NCBI GenBank assembly: GCA_030704615.1
Contig: CM060732.1
Span: 1 to 64,000 of the forward strand
DNA: 64,000 nt
Reading direction: 5' to 3'
DNA from: Takakia lepidozioides
Lineage: Eukaryota > Streptophyta > Takakiopsida > Takakiales > Takakiaceae
The translations under genes were made by a program, and so were the position numbers. Of the stretch, positions 41,536 through 53,033 are shown in pieces; positions within the stretch are counted from its first letter, which is position 1; every line of letters starts with the position of its first letter. The notes under the pieces are model-generated. The model searched no databases and was not told the origin of the DNA. It saw only the letters and a program-made list of their open reading frames with translations.

Positions 41536-44500
41536 TGTAGGAACATTGGGCTTTTTTCTCTGGTGCCTCTGAACCAGGTCCCATCAGCTCTTGTGTACAA
41601 CCTGTCTTTGGTGACACAATTGCGCACAATGTCGGTGTCAACCGGATTGAAGTCGGAATCCAGTTTCTTGGCATCCCGGCCAAGGTCGCAGGCGTATGTC
41701 GGGCTCTTCAATAGCAAAAAAGCATAAAACACCCGAGTCTGCACAGGAAACCCAATTGCCTCAGCACATGAACTGTAAGTCTGGGCCGACTTCATGAAAG
41801 GTGGACAAGGACACGGGTGACATGTTGGATGGTAATAATTTCGTACTTCCCAGGCACCAACCTTTGTCCGATATTGTTAAGCAGGAAAACAGGGGGCTAA
41901 GTTGGAAGTCTGTGCAGACTTCCCATACTGTTCTGGGAAGCCTGTGCCAACTTCCAAAATGGGATGTGGACTGCGGCATTGTCGCGCACCTCACTTTGGT
42001 AAGCTCCCCTTCAAGTCATAGTTACTCGCTTTGATGCGCGCGCCTAACTCCCAACCTGGCCGCCGGGCCAACTCGGAGCTTCGGCTGCTCACCGGGACAT
42101 AACGGTCCCCCTTTTCTCCCCCAACAGACCCTCCACCAATTTGGGCCTAGTGGAAATTCCCTTTGGTAGATGGCAATAGCTCCCCACTCCTTGTTCGCTT
42201 TCCGACTCGCACGCTTACTCACTAGTTTTTGGTCACCAACGGGCTTGCACCGTTCTCGGGGTTATTACTCCCTATATATACTTCTGTGACTGTCCGCGGG
42301 GGTTTCACAAACAACCATGCCATTTTATGGCGAACCACCACGAATCGATTCCCGGTGATGAGTTGCGGTGAGTCTTGGCCCACCCACCACGGCCCCATTG
42401 GACCGTGATGAGTCCCAAGACTACCCACGACTCCCACCACAAGGTCTCCGCCCCATGGTGAGTCCTATGCCACCCCCACTAAGTCCCACTAAGCTACCTC
42501 CACCCCTTGTGGAGCCACCCCCACCACAACCCGGTGTGCGGGGCTCCACCTAGTGAGCGCCTCCGCCTCCTTGAGTGCCTTGGGCACTCAAGGGTGCTTC
42601 AGCCCCCCGTACCTATTGCTGCCACCGCCCCCACCACAGGGGCAGCCCCTCTGCGTCCCGACCCCCTGCCCTCAAGGCAAAGGGCCGCGACAGGCGTTGT
42701 TCAAACTGCTCAGCAGAACTCACTGTTAAATGAAAAAACCACTAGTGGACGTGGGAACATGTAGGAGGCACTTATGTCTTCAATGGGAACAGGGCTGGGA
42801 ATTTGGGAAGTCTGTGCAGACTTCCCACATTGACAGAGAATGGAACATGATGAACGAGGCAAAGAGGTGGTGGTTTGGGCTACCTGTGGCTGCTGCTCGT
42901 CGCCTGTCAAGCGCGGGAGGGCATTCATGCAGGTCCACTTCCTCTTCTCAAAATGAAATGGCGCATTGCTCGCTATCCATCGAAGGTCCATCACCGTCTT
43001 GCCGTCACCCTTGCAAAAAATGAGGAGTCGCCCCACATCATCCGTGATTGCATTTGCCAACGATATGGCAAAGCTGATGTGAGAAAGCTTCCGAACATTC
43101 CAATATGGCACAACACCCTCTGCTCCACAATTATGCACCATCTGCCCATTTGGGATATCCACAATGACGAGGTCAGCGCCTTCCTTCATGGAGGGTTCGG
43201 ATACCCCCCCACGCATAGGCTCCCTCCTCTTCTTGTGGCGCTCAATGAAGGCATCTACCATTGCCCTCTCCGGTGGCCACCTCTTCGTGGTGGATTCGGT
43301 TGCCAGCCGCTGCTCAACAAGTGCGAAGCTGTCACAGTGGATGCATTTCACCTCACAAGTCGGCACAGACTTCTGCAGTGGACGCGCCTCAAACAAGGAT
43401 TGTTTTATGGCTATGGGCAATGTCGTTGACTTAGGTACTCTGGTAGCAGCCCTCGGAAAAATTAAACTTCGGTTGGGGCCACGGCGTGCATTTGCTAGGT
43501 CCATTCCACCCAGATGCTCGGTGATCCCCGTTCTGCCATGCTGTTGAACCTGTTCGCCTTCCACCACCTCCACGTCCTCTGTCTCATCCGCCCCTTCCTA
43601 GCTTTTTTCCGTCTGGGCTTTGCCTTGTTTGGCAGGAGTTGACTGTTGCCAACTCTCTGAGCCTTTTTCGGCTTCTGCTTCCTGGTGCGGCCCTTTTTTG
43701 ATGCTCGCCGCAAGGGCCTCCGTGGTGTGCTCAAGATGAGCGACAGCGGCATTGTGGGCTTCTGCCGCAACGGTCTCACTGGCAGGTTGTCCGGGTGGAG
43801 GTGGTATTTCTTCACCTGAAGCAAACGTCTTATATGCTTCTACCTCCTCCACAGGGATGAAGTTCGGTGGGCAGTCCAACCACCAATAACACTGCAAATG
43901 GGAGGACCGCACGTACTCTGTAATCTGCTTGCGATTGTCCATGGTGCACTCAGACCGTGTACCTGCCCACTAAGAAACCATCGCCGGAATAGCCTGAATG
44001 TGTTTGTTGGGTAGAAGGTAGAAGTTGATATACCTGAAAAAATGAGGCATTTCAGATTCAAAAATCGGCACAGACTATTGCCATTGTCAGCATGTTGTCG
44101 GGAAATCTGTGCAGACTTCCCAACTACCACGTCTTGAAATACAACACAGGGTTTGCATTGTCATACCTGTACACAAGTTGACGTGCAGGCTGCATCCCCC
44201 CTGGCTGCTCTAGGACACCCCAGCTCTTGCGTGGGCCCTCCACCATCTCGCAGTGGAAAAGCTCGTTCCAGTACTCCACCATAAAATGCTCAATCCACCT
44301 GAGCAATCCCTTCATGTCCTCCATCTGACGCACCGCCAAAATCTTTGCCTTGACTAGAGAGGCCAGTTCCCTCTCCGCCACTTGCATTTGCTGCAACAAA
44401 CAAGGACTGTCAACATGGCCCTAAAATATCCACCAGACAATCAGATTACTGACATTTACATGCAAAGCCACTGCAAGTCTGTGCCGACTTCCCGAACTGC

Positions 44501-46441
44501 ATATACACGTGGAGATGAACAGAGTACCTGCCACCACCAAGTGGCCTTGTCCACCCAATCACTGAATTCCTTGTCCGTTGGTGACACCGGGAAGATTCTC
44601 CTATTGGCCGGCGGCAAATTCCATAGTTTCAACCACCCAATCTTCGCCTCCGCAGAAACAAGGCTGGTGGCAACCATCTGAAGTTTCTCAAGAGTCATCT
44701 CCGCTCTATCCAGGGCATGCAACTTGTTGTAGTATGTTGTTATCTCAAAAAGGAACCCGTCACCAAGGGCTGAATCACAGATAGAACTGTACTTGGCAAT
44801 CTTTGAGTGCCATTTAGTCTTACACACTGCCAGATTTGCATCAAAAGCTGATTCCACAATCTCTCCGCCAGTGTATCATCCGTTATCTCCCGGAATGACT
44901 CCTGTGCCATGAACTCGACAAGGCCCTCCCGTGTCAATGTCATCCGTGTCTCGTTTGTGGAGGCACTTGAGGTACACCTCATCAGATAGTGAATTCTTGT
45001 ACTGCTCAATTGGAGTTGTTGCGCATAGCTGGAAATAGTAAAGCTTGTGTGCCAGGTCGGACTTGACATTGCCCTCTTCTGTCACCCTGCATAACAACAT
45101 TGGAGTAAGCTAGAGAGGGAGAACAAGGTTGAGGAATGGGTAGTCGTTGCAAACTTCCCATACTATGGCAGTCCATGAAAGTGAGAAAACACCATTACAT
45201 GCAGAGCCATAGCAAGACCTGGGAAGTCGGTCTAGACTACTCACTGCCATTGCATAGCTCTGACTGAGTAGTCGGCACTGACTACTCACTCTCATGCTAG
45301 ACCACATATTGGGTAGTCAGCACGGACTACCCAAGCAGAGAAGCTCACCATCAAACAGAATGAAATAGCATTGCATGAAACACAACATGTTACATAAAGC
45401 AACTGCAGAAGTCGGCACAGACTCCTCAGCACTGTCACTTTGCATGGGAAATCGACACCGACTCCCCGCATCCTGCAGTCGGAGTAATCGCCGAGAAATA
45501 TTTGCAAATGTGAGCAGAACACTACAGGACTGACGATAGAAACAATGCTCAAATGAGCAGACTATGAAGAAATGTGAGCAATCTTACACGTTCATGTGAT
45601 TCATGGCCCTTCTGACCAAAGCGATGTCCTCTTGCTTCACATCCAGAATCTTTGCATTGACTGCATAGTGCCATTTGGGGTCGTCAGCATGCTGCTCTGT
45701 TATCTCATCCATCCACGCCAAGTAGCGGTGGTTGCCGTCATAGATATACAACCATTGGTTGCTCAAGAACTCCCAGGTGGTGCCCTTGATGGCCTCCTCA
45801 AAGCAGCGGTCCTCCTCCTACCAATGCATGTCCCAACTCGCTCTATCCTCGGCCGTGATGGAGGAAGCCACTCCTACGGTGTTGTTTGTTGCAAGCAGAA
45901 AGGACGCAAGGGCGTCGTTGTACCCATCTCCCTCAAAAAAAAGCTTCAGCTTCCCTACCCCGGGCCTTTCAGCTCGTCGAACAGCGGGTAGCGTCCTCAT
46001 CCTGCACAGGGGAACACGTGGAGGGTGGCCTTTTCAGAGAAGATGGGAAATGGAGCTGTAGGTGTGGTTCAGGGCGCTGTCTCTCAATGTCTTTAGAGCT
46101 CTCTGCCGTCTCTCTGCAGTGAGCACCACATGTATGCCAGGCGCTGCTGGACCCCTGGCATGCTGACCCCTGTGCGAGGTCCCTGCTCCCGGCGACGAGC
46201 GGTTTGATACCGACATGGGCGAGCAATCTGATTTCTGCTGCCGAGAGGAGGATGGGGCGGAGGCGTCTGCAGATCCAGATTTCCCTTTTGTGGTGTTCCC
46301 CCGCGCCTTCCCTCGCTCGCGCGCCTGCTCGCTGCTCTGCGAACTGGAAACAATGGTGCGGGTCCTCAGCACCATCTGCGAGGGTCTCTGCGAGGGTCTC
46401 TCAAGCTGAAAGTTGGGGTCGTCCTCACCAATAGCCTCCAT
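41536..46441 (-). pseudogene. M2 ParB-like (DGNHR) / DNA methyltransferase-like gene
   Basis: Multi-exon minus-strand gene. Exon 1 (46441-45584) has a Ser-rich start, KLKLFFEGDGYNDALASFL, then YIYDGNHRYLAWMDEI (DGNHR at 45725-45739) and a PKWHYAVNAKILDV strand; in-frame stops at 46034-46036 and 45818-45820. Middle exons lie near 45090-44530, 44399-44124 and 44035-43598. A later exon (43573 to about 42830) holds ADLVIVDIPNG (near 43150-43175), like methyltransferase motif IV (DPPY), then AITDDVGRLLIFCKGDG. The last piece (about 41760-41536) has [13 protein letters not shown], like the 'KP..L' motif before motif I, and is cut by the junction. ParB domain followed by N6/N4-type methylase is a known bacterial/phage order; the methylase call is tentative because DPPY is changed to DIPN. 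Confidence 0.5.
41980..42692 (-). mobile_element. solo LTR of family B inside M2
   Basis: Minus-strand LTR from TGTCGCGG (42692) to GCGCGACA (41980), 713 bp, with a TATATATA box at 42273-42280. Flanks are GGCAT (41975-41979) and GGCGT (42693-42697), a target duplication with one mismatch. There is no internal sequence, so it formed by LTR-LTR recombination. It lies in a non-exonic part of the M2 methylase-like gene. Confidence 0.85.
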
Positions 46442-47712
46442 GGTTGCTGAAAAAACCGGGAGCGCCTCTCCAAAAGCGTTGCGACGTACTGCTGCAATCC
46501 ACGGAGGGGCAGAAGGCGTGGGCAGACTGAGCGATGAAGCGAAGGAGCAGGTGCGGGAGCGAAGAGGCGGTTTGGCGGAAGACGAGAAAATGGCGGCTTG
46601 GTGGAAGTCGCTTCGCGGCGACGCTACTGGAAGATTTTTCGAAGATGCGCCACTAACATCGCAGGCCCCAACGGGTGCCTAATCGACACGTGCGCTGCCT
46701 GAAAGGTCGTAGTCATCACCTGAAAACGCACAATTTCCGGCAAGTCTGCACAGACTTCCCGGCACTTCAATCCCCAACGCGTGACCACACGACACGTGCA
46801 GTGCCGCAAAATGTGACACGTAGCGCCTGAATGTGGAATTGTGATGTCTGCCTGACAATGATGTTTCCGGGAAGTCTGCCCAGACTTCCCGGATTATGTT
46901 GAAAACGGGTAATTGCCGGGAAGTCTGTGACGACTTCCCGGCTGGTCTATTCCCAAATCTAAGGGTAGACTGGACGCCTGACATTGCATGCAAGGACTGC
47001 CCGTTGGTTTTCCGGGAAGTCGGCACAGACTTTCCGGTGACATTGCTGTTAGTCCGCCAAAAGTTGGACTTTCGTGGCCGCCGGGAGTGCATTTCCGGCA
47101 AGTCGGCACCGACTTGGACGTTATATTGATGCCTGCCCCTAAAAACTGAGTCCCGACAGGCCATTTAGGCATATTTTGACAGTTTCTCGTCAGAAAATGC
47201 CGAAAGTCGTCACAGACTTGTCGTTTTCGTGCGTCCACGTTACACGAAAACTACATTCTGGTAGACCATTTCCGGAAGTTGGCACAGACTTTCGGCAGGT
47301 TCATTTCCGAAGAAGACATCATGAAGTGGGCTGCGCATTTTTTGCGGGTTCTTTTGCGGTTTGCAGCCTTGTGCTCAAAGGCAATTCTGCACCGACTTGC
47401 CGGTTCCATTTCGAACGGCTACGACGGACTTCGTGGGTCCATCTGCAGGATACGTTGCACTGCCGTGAAGTCGTTGCAGACTTCCGGCAAACAGTCGGAA
47501 TGTTAGGGATTTACGCGGATTCCGACAGGTAAGTTGCCGTTGGAAAATGCCAGAAGAATGTCGTTTGCTAAAGGCCAAAGCTGCGCCACCTGGAAAGTGG
47601 TGGACAAGGACCGCTCCATTTCAAATTTCTCAATGTACATACAAACACTGACATCATTTTGTTTGTACTTGCATTCTGTTCAGAGCACACCTTCTACTAT
47701 GTCACTGTCAAC
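46442..47712. repeat. M2 divergent spacer with dense palindromes
   Basis: No gene. About nine copies of the M2 motif occur near 46741, 46868, 46919, 47014, 47098, 47200, 47270, 47380 and 47464. Here the half-site is extended to CCGGGAAGTCTG, so the 46866-46891 copy is a 24-26-bp palindrome with CCGG at both ends. It lies between the 5' ends of the two divergent M2 genes, where both promoters should be. Confidence 0.75.
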
Positions 47713-48500
47713 ATGGCTGAGCGCGTTCGCCTAACCTGTCCATCTGCAAATGCGTCTATAAGAGTGGAAGCAAAGGATGGTTCGGTGATATTCGCAGACA
47801 AGGTTCTCACATCTCGGTTTGCATTGCAGCCTAGGACGGCTGTTTTCGAAGTCGAGGAGGTGGGAGAGGATGGCGTTGTGGAAACTCGGATTGTCAGTCC
47901 TAAACAAAATGATTTTGCGCGGGCCTATGTCATTCCACACGAAACAGGTCGACAATACATTGTATATGGCCAGCAAGCATCATCATCGAGTGTGTCGGCA
48001 TCCCTTACTCCACCGGCTGCCCATCCATATTTCGCCCACGTCCTGCGAAGACGGAGAGTATTCAGATATTGAGTGAGGAGGATGAGGACTGCATGGTGGT
48101 TGGCAGCAGACGAGCACACTCCGCACCTCCGCGCACGCGCGCAAACACCACGGAGGACGACGATGCACATGAGGTGGATGCCGATGTGTTTACTCCCACA
48201 CCCACAGATGCGGTTACAAATTCAATGGTGGACATCTTGCAGCTCCTACGCACCAGCGCCACATCCCGCTGCGAGCTTTCTAGGATCGACTTTCACAGTG
48301 TTCAATAGTGAAGGTGAACCATTTACCCAGAAGAGTAGATGGGGACATTGTGTACGAGTGGCCGCCGACAGAAAACACCAGTGCAGCGGGCCAGCTGGAA
48401 GGCATGGACCGGAAATATGACGGAAACCCATGGACTATAACAAAAACTACAAATCTGAAATTGCCGTGGTTAGTCAGGAAAGACACGGCAGTCAGGTTTG
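47713..48500 (+). pseudogene. M2 transposase, N-terminal exon(s)
   Basis: ATG at 47713 (MAERVRLTCPSANASIRVEA). Open to about 48025, then the likely frame changes to PAKTESIQILSEEDEDC and an acidic linker (48069-48308), then again to VNHLPRRVDGDIVYEWPPT up to a possible donor near 48496 (CAG/GTTTGT). No known domain in this part. Palindromes follow in the presumed intron at 48521-48718. Confidence 0.45.
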
Positions 48501-48785
48501 TTGCTCTGTCTCATCATTCCTGAAGTCTGTGCCGATTTCTCCTGTGTATCTTCGAATGAATTCAGGTATTATGAGAATGCTCTGCAATTTCAGAATGTGC
48601 GACCTTCTTGGAGAAGTCGGCACCGATTTTCTCGTGTGTACATTGGTATCTTGCGGCACTATGAGATTTTTCTACAATATCAAGAGTCCTGTAAGTCCTT
48701 GGAGAAGTCTGTGCCGATTTCCCAAACAGCACCAAGATGAGTTTGTCATCCCGCTTCACTGAATTTCTTCGTGACGCCGTGTGTT
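48501..48785. repeat. M2 intron with three palindromes
   Basis: Copies near 48521, 48612 and 48700 (AAGTCTGTGCCGATTTCCC type) between a donor near 48496 and an acceptor TTGCAG near 48785. Confidence 0.55.
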
Positions 48786-50112
48786 GCAGATATGTGAACT
48801 GTGTTGGGAGTTTGAAATGCGTACGGTCGACTTGCCCGTTTTTTTGTGAGGGAGAGGTATCACAATGACACTTTGTGGCTGGGGACGTTGGATACCAAAT
48901 TATAGTACCGGAGAGGACGTTTGTCTGCTCCATTTGCAACCAAGCTCCTACCTGTATGGAGGCTTGTACGGCAAAGATGTTTTACGTCTGCGGACCTCCT
49001 GCTATGACACGTTGTGCAGTCCATGTGGGATGCCACACCCATAGGAGTGCCACAGGCGCATCCAGAGAAGCTGCTGCACGTGCAAAGGAGGTATTGAGAG
49101 AGGAGCTCACCAGGTCTCCATCGGCACGACCAAAAGCTGTGGAGCTCAATGCGGTGCAGACCATTGTCATGCAGCATATTATGTCGGCCGATGGGGGCGA
49201 AAGATGCAAACTTGACAGCGAGGAGTTCAAGGCTTTACTGGATGCAGTTGAAGCATTTGGTAGCCCGGCAAACAAGAGTACCATCAATAGAATGAAATCA
49301 CAGACAGGTCGGGGTGACAAAATGACCAGCTTGCTGCAAATGAAGTCTATGTGTGGGTATGAGTATATCCATTCTAGCAGATTTCCCGGGCAAGGGAACG
49401 AGCATCAACGGTGCTTTGTCTTCAAAATGTCAACTGATGGGCCGGCATCCTGGGTGCATCTCGTGGATATGATGAATGTTGGCGGGCCATTGGAAAATAG
49501 CTAGGTGATGTTCGACAATGTTAAACGAATAAATGGATGGAGCACGATGGCCTGCCATGTGTACGAGCCCAACTACAGGAAGCTCATGACCATCGCCATT
49601 TGCAAGATGAAGTTGGAAGACACACCATCTCAAATGATTATGTGGGAGAGCATCAATGAGTAGATGGTCCGAGCAAGAAAGAGACCACTGCATTTTAGAG
49701 AATTCATGGCGGACAATGCGAATGCGAACTGGGCGGCGGTTCGAAATGTTTATGGTGGCGGGAACCCTATGCCAGGTAGGGAGAGAACTTGCAGATTTCA
49801 TTGGGGATAGAGTCTTCCGAGGCATACCAAGGACCTCATTCGGCCAAACTTTCAATCGGCACACAATAAATTGTGTGGACAGTGGAGGTCGGCCGCCACA
49901 GCAACAGAAACTGAGATAGCATTCATGTCAATCAGATAATGGTGGATATCATCGGGAGCGGCAACCGAAGAAGATATTCCCACCCTAGATAGCTGGCTTT
50001 TGTGGTGGACATACCGGTATGCCCAGCTCGGGTCATTCGTGAGGGAGGTAAGAATGCAGGTGCCAAAGTCACCACTACTATATCCATTGCTTTTGCGGTT
50101 GCTAACGTGAGT
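48786..50112 (+). pseudogene. M2 MULE transposase, zinc-binding and catalytic exon
   Basis: Starts after TTGCAG with CVGSLKCVRSTCPF, then CSICNQAPTC and CAVHVGCHTHRSATGASRE, a Cys/His-rich DNA-binding domain of the kind that precedes MULE catalytic cores. The core shows VMFDNVKRINGWSTM (first Asp, 49508-49515 region), EFMADNANANWAAVRNVYG (second Asp, 49710-49712) and RTCRFHW (49785-49804), the C-x(2)-H step of Mutator transposases. In-frame stops: TAG at 49502-49504 and 49661-49663, TAG near 49808, TAA near 49938. There is no palindrome in 1.3 kb. It ends near a GTGAGT donor at 50108. Confidence 0.75.
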
Positions 50113-50785
50113 AGATGATGGGTGGACTGTCACCGCCAGAATCGGTGCTCGGGGAGTCTGTGCCGACTTCCCACCTCCGGCATCATGCATGCCTTGTGCG
50201 TGATAGGGAAGTCTGCACCGACTTCGCATTGGCTATTTTGACAGTGTGTCCAGCCACCTCTTTAAGTCTACACCGACTTCCCATGGCAATGCTCGGGGAG
50301 TGCAGATAGGGAAGTTTGTGCCAACTCACCATTGTGCTATTACTATACTGTTCCCCGAACCCAGTGCAACTCTGTGCAGCCTTCCCGTCCTTCTCTGTCA
50401 CATGGAAGTCTGCGCCGACTTGTCAGTGGAGTGCCACTGTGCCCAGGCACGTTTGCGTGTGTGCAAACTTCCCATGTGCAAACAGGGAAGTCTGTGCCGA
50501 CTTACCACTGTGGTTTTCTGATTCGGTGTCCCCAACCCTCTATAAGTCTGTGCCGACTTCCCATGTCTAGCTCCATGTCGCTCGGAGTACTGACAGGGAT
50601 GTCGGTGTCGTCTTTCCAGTATGTTTATTCCGTTTGTCTGCCTAGTCGCGTCTGTAATCCTGTGCCGACTTCCTGTGTCCTATAAGTGAGTAGTCCAAAG
50701 AGGCATGTATGTACATTTTGGTTTTCCGGCGCCACGCAAGTCTGTGCCGACTTCCCATCTTACAAGTTTTTTTGCTCTATTCAGG
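50113..50785. repeat. M2 intron packed with nine palindromes
   Basis: Motif copies near 50153, 50208, 50262, 50307, 50400, 50485, 50540, 50650 and 50737, roughly every 50-90 bp, from a donor (GTGAGT, 50108) to an acceptor (TTCAG, 50786). The consensus in this stretch is AAGTCTGTGCCGACTTCCC. Confidence 0.75.
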
Positions 50786-52165
50786 GACTCAGTTTGGAGG
50801 AGGACGTGGACATGCCGAATGTGAATATGTCAGAATCGATTCACGCAAGCTGGCAAGTAGGGAGTGGCTCCGTGAAATCGGACATGTACATGGCAACACG
50901 ACATGATATTGTGCGTGCGTGCCTGCAGACATCCGGGTACCGTTTGTTCCTTAATAGGGGCAGAAAAGGAGTTGGACCCAGCCGAGAGGATTTGCTGGTG
51001 CGCGCGGCATCGAGGTCAAGTGACCCAAAGAAAATGGCGGAGGCTCTAAAGACATTTGTGGTTGGAACACCACTGCATAACCGTGCGGATGGCTTGGAAG
51101 GTGACCTTCTCACACGCACAACAAAGAGGAAGATTTTCGTCCACAATCTGGATGAGGAGGAGGATCAGCATTCACGGCGGTCTGATATGAAACTGCGGAC
51201 TGGACCGAGGCGGGCTTCAGGCGCAGGTGGCTCCCGAGTGCATGTGGAGGATGTGGATGAGGAGGACGACATGGCACCTCCCGACTACAACGGTGTTCCA
51301 CAGCAGTACGGAAAACCAGTGTTGGAGACTTCAGTGTCCACTGCTAATTGGCATATTGCAAGAACAAGGGACTTGTCACGCGCCCAATGTTGGGGTATTC
51401 GGGTTGACAGCGGGCAGCCCTGTAAGCAGTAAATCCGTCCTTCGAGATCGTCTGGCATCCCAGCTCCAAAGTACATTGGAATGTGCCACAACCCAGTTTT
51501 TGCAAAACCGAAATTGCATGAGTTCTGGTTTTGTCCTCAAGACATTCAACAGTGTGTTCGTGGGGGAGTCCACCAAGATGCGAAGGACAGACCTGAGCCA
51601 CACAGGTATGGCCTGTGATGGCAGGAACAGATTTGACTCAGGAGGAAATTAACTCATTGGATGCAGCCGGGTTTTGCCTGGTCCCCAGGGATGATATCCC
51701 ACGATTTCAAATGGTGGAGGACGTTCGTGCCCACCAACCCGCAGCTCATCGGAATCAGGACTATTACCCAAATGCAAATGGGGCAAGCAATATAACCGCA
51801 AAAAACAGACAGCTCTTAATAGGACGACGATCGGATTGGCGATGTCGCTACGAGGTATCGTTCAGAGCTTCCGTGATGTTCCTCGACCGGGGATGGGAAG
51901 AGTTTACACCATCAGTACTTCCGGCTCAGCGACCAACGGGCAGGTTTATAATGTCTCAATTGGCATTTACCCGGACTGCACATGTCCCGACTTTGTGAAG
52001 ATGCACAATCTGAAGGAATGGTACACCCATTGCAAGCACATTTACTGGATTTTTCTTCGGCGTCTCCGCTGTTGTGCTGACAGCCCCTTAATTAATTATC
52101 CTACTTTGAGTATGAACAAGGCCAGTGCAATGCTTCGCCATGATCCCTGCGTGTGGGTGGAATAA
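50786..52165 (+). pseudogene. M2 transposase C-terminal exons with SWIM zinc finger
   Basis: First part 50786-51432: RHDIVRACLQTSGYRLFLNR, a basic/acidic linker and RDLSRAQCWGIRVDSG, ending in a TAA. Further frames near 51480-51600 (KPKLHEFWFCPQDIQQCVR) and 51614-51830 (GFCLVPRDDIPRFQMVEDV) probably belong to the same protein through frameshifts and a short intron. The SWIM part 51836-52165 has GRVYTISTSGSA, YPDCTCPDF (CxC at 51977-51985) and HCKHIYWIFLRRL (CxH at 52031-52039). It aligns with the M1 SWIM exon. No palindrome lies in this region. Confidence 0.7.
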
Positions 52166-53033
52166 CATCATCAGAAGCGTCCTTCTGCGAGCAAAGATGA
52201 GGAGCATTTGCCTATGATACTGCCTTATATTCTGCATCCACCGCTTTCCGTTCCACAGTTCTTGTTTTCTAAGCCAGCAAATTCCATTCCATACGTCTAT
52301 TGCCACTGGCCGGGAAGGGTCTTCTACTATTCTGCAAGTCTGTGCCGACATACCGATGAGCGGTCTCTGAGTTTTTGCGAGTGTTCTTCCAGTTTGTCTT
52401 TTATCCTTGTTCAAAAATTGCAAAACCATAACATTTTTGTGTATTTTCCTATGTTGTGAAGTTGACCGAGGTGGTGTGTTTGAAGCCCAGTAGTCATGCC
52501 GAGCGCATTCCATAGTGGGATAGGAAATGGCAAGTCTGTGCAGTCTTTTAGTACATACCAGTGCGGAATCGGACAAGTCTGTGCCGACTTCTCAACTGGA
52601 ACTTGTGAAAAATTAAAAAAACTCATAACATTAAATACATACATATTAAACTATCATTTAAAGATTACAAGCATCAAATGGGCCCCACAAGTCTGTGCCG
52701 ACTTATGGGAAATGGACAGTCCGTCATCATGAAATGGTCAAATTTCACCGCGGTTATAGAAGGAAGACCTATTTCCGTGGTAGCCCCCTCACCTCTTTGG
52801 AAGACCACAGTATTGTGGAAGTCGACACCGACTTACAGATGCAGGACAACCCCCGAACCTACCTCAGCATCCAAACCTACCTCCAATATCCTCTGATCCG
52901 GGGATATCTTGGATATTTTAACTGTCAAAAATGCAGAAATGCATCCACAGCGGGACTGGAATTGGGGAATATTCCCCAATATATGCTCTGCTCATGCTTA
53001 AATGTGCTCATTGCTCATAGAAAATACAGACCC
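52166..53033. repeat. M2 right subterminal region
   Basis: Non-coding. Palindromes near 52335, 52530, 52573, 52688 and 52818, then TGCTCATGC/GTGCTCATTGCTCATAG repeats near the right end. B1 resumes at 53034. Confidence 0.7.

Larger units (their letters stand above)
41536..53033. mobile_element. Mutator-like element M2, left end truncated
   Basis: Inserted in, and replacing 498 bp of, B1. The right end (about 52985-53033) has GAGCAATGAGCACA and TATGAGC repeats and a CTATGAGC/CTGTATTTT terminus resembling M1's TIR. No matching TIR is found on the left, where the minus-strand gene simply stops at the junction. It contains a minus-strand ParB/methyltransferase-like gene (46441-41536), a divergent plus-strand SWIM transposase gene (47713-52165), about 39 copies of an AAGTC...GACTT palindrome and a solo B LTR (41980-42692). 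Confidence 0.75.

Noticed and set aside
41980-42692. Reading this as the missing 3' LTR of B1
   Set aside because: It is in the opposite orientation, lies inside M2, and has its own near-perfect 5-bp duplication.
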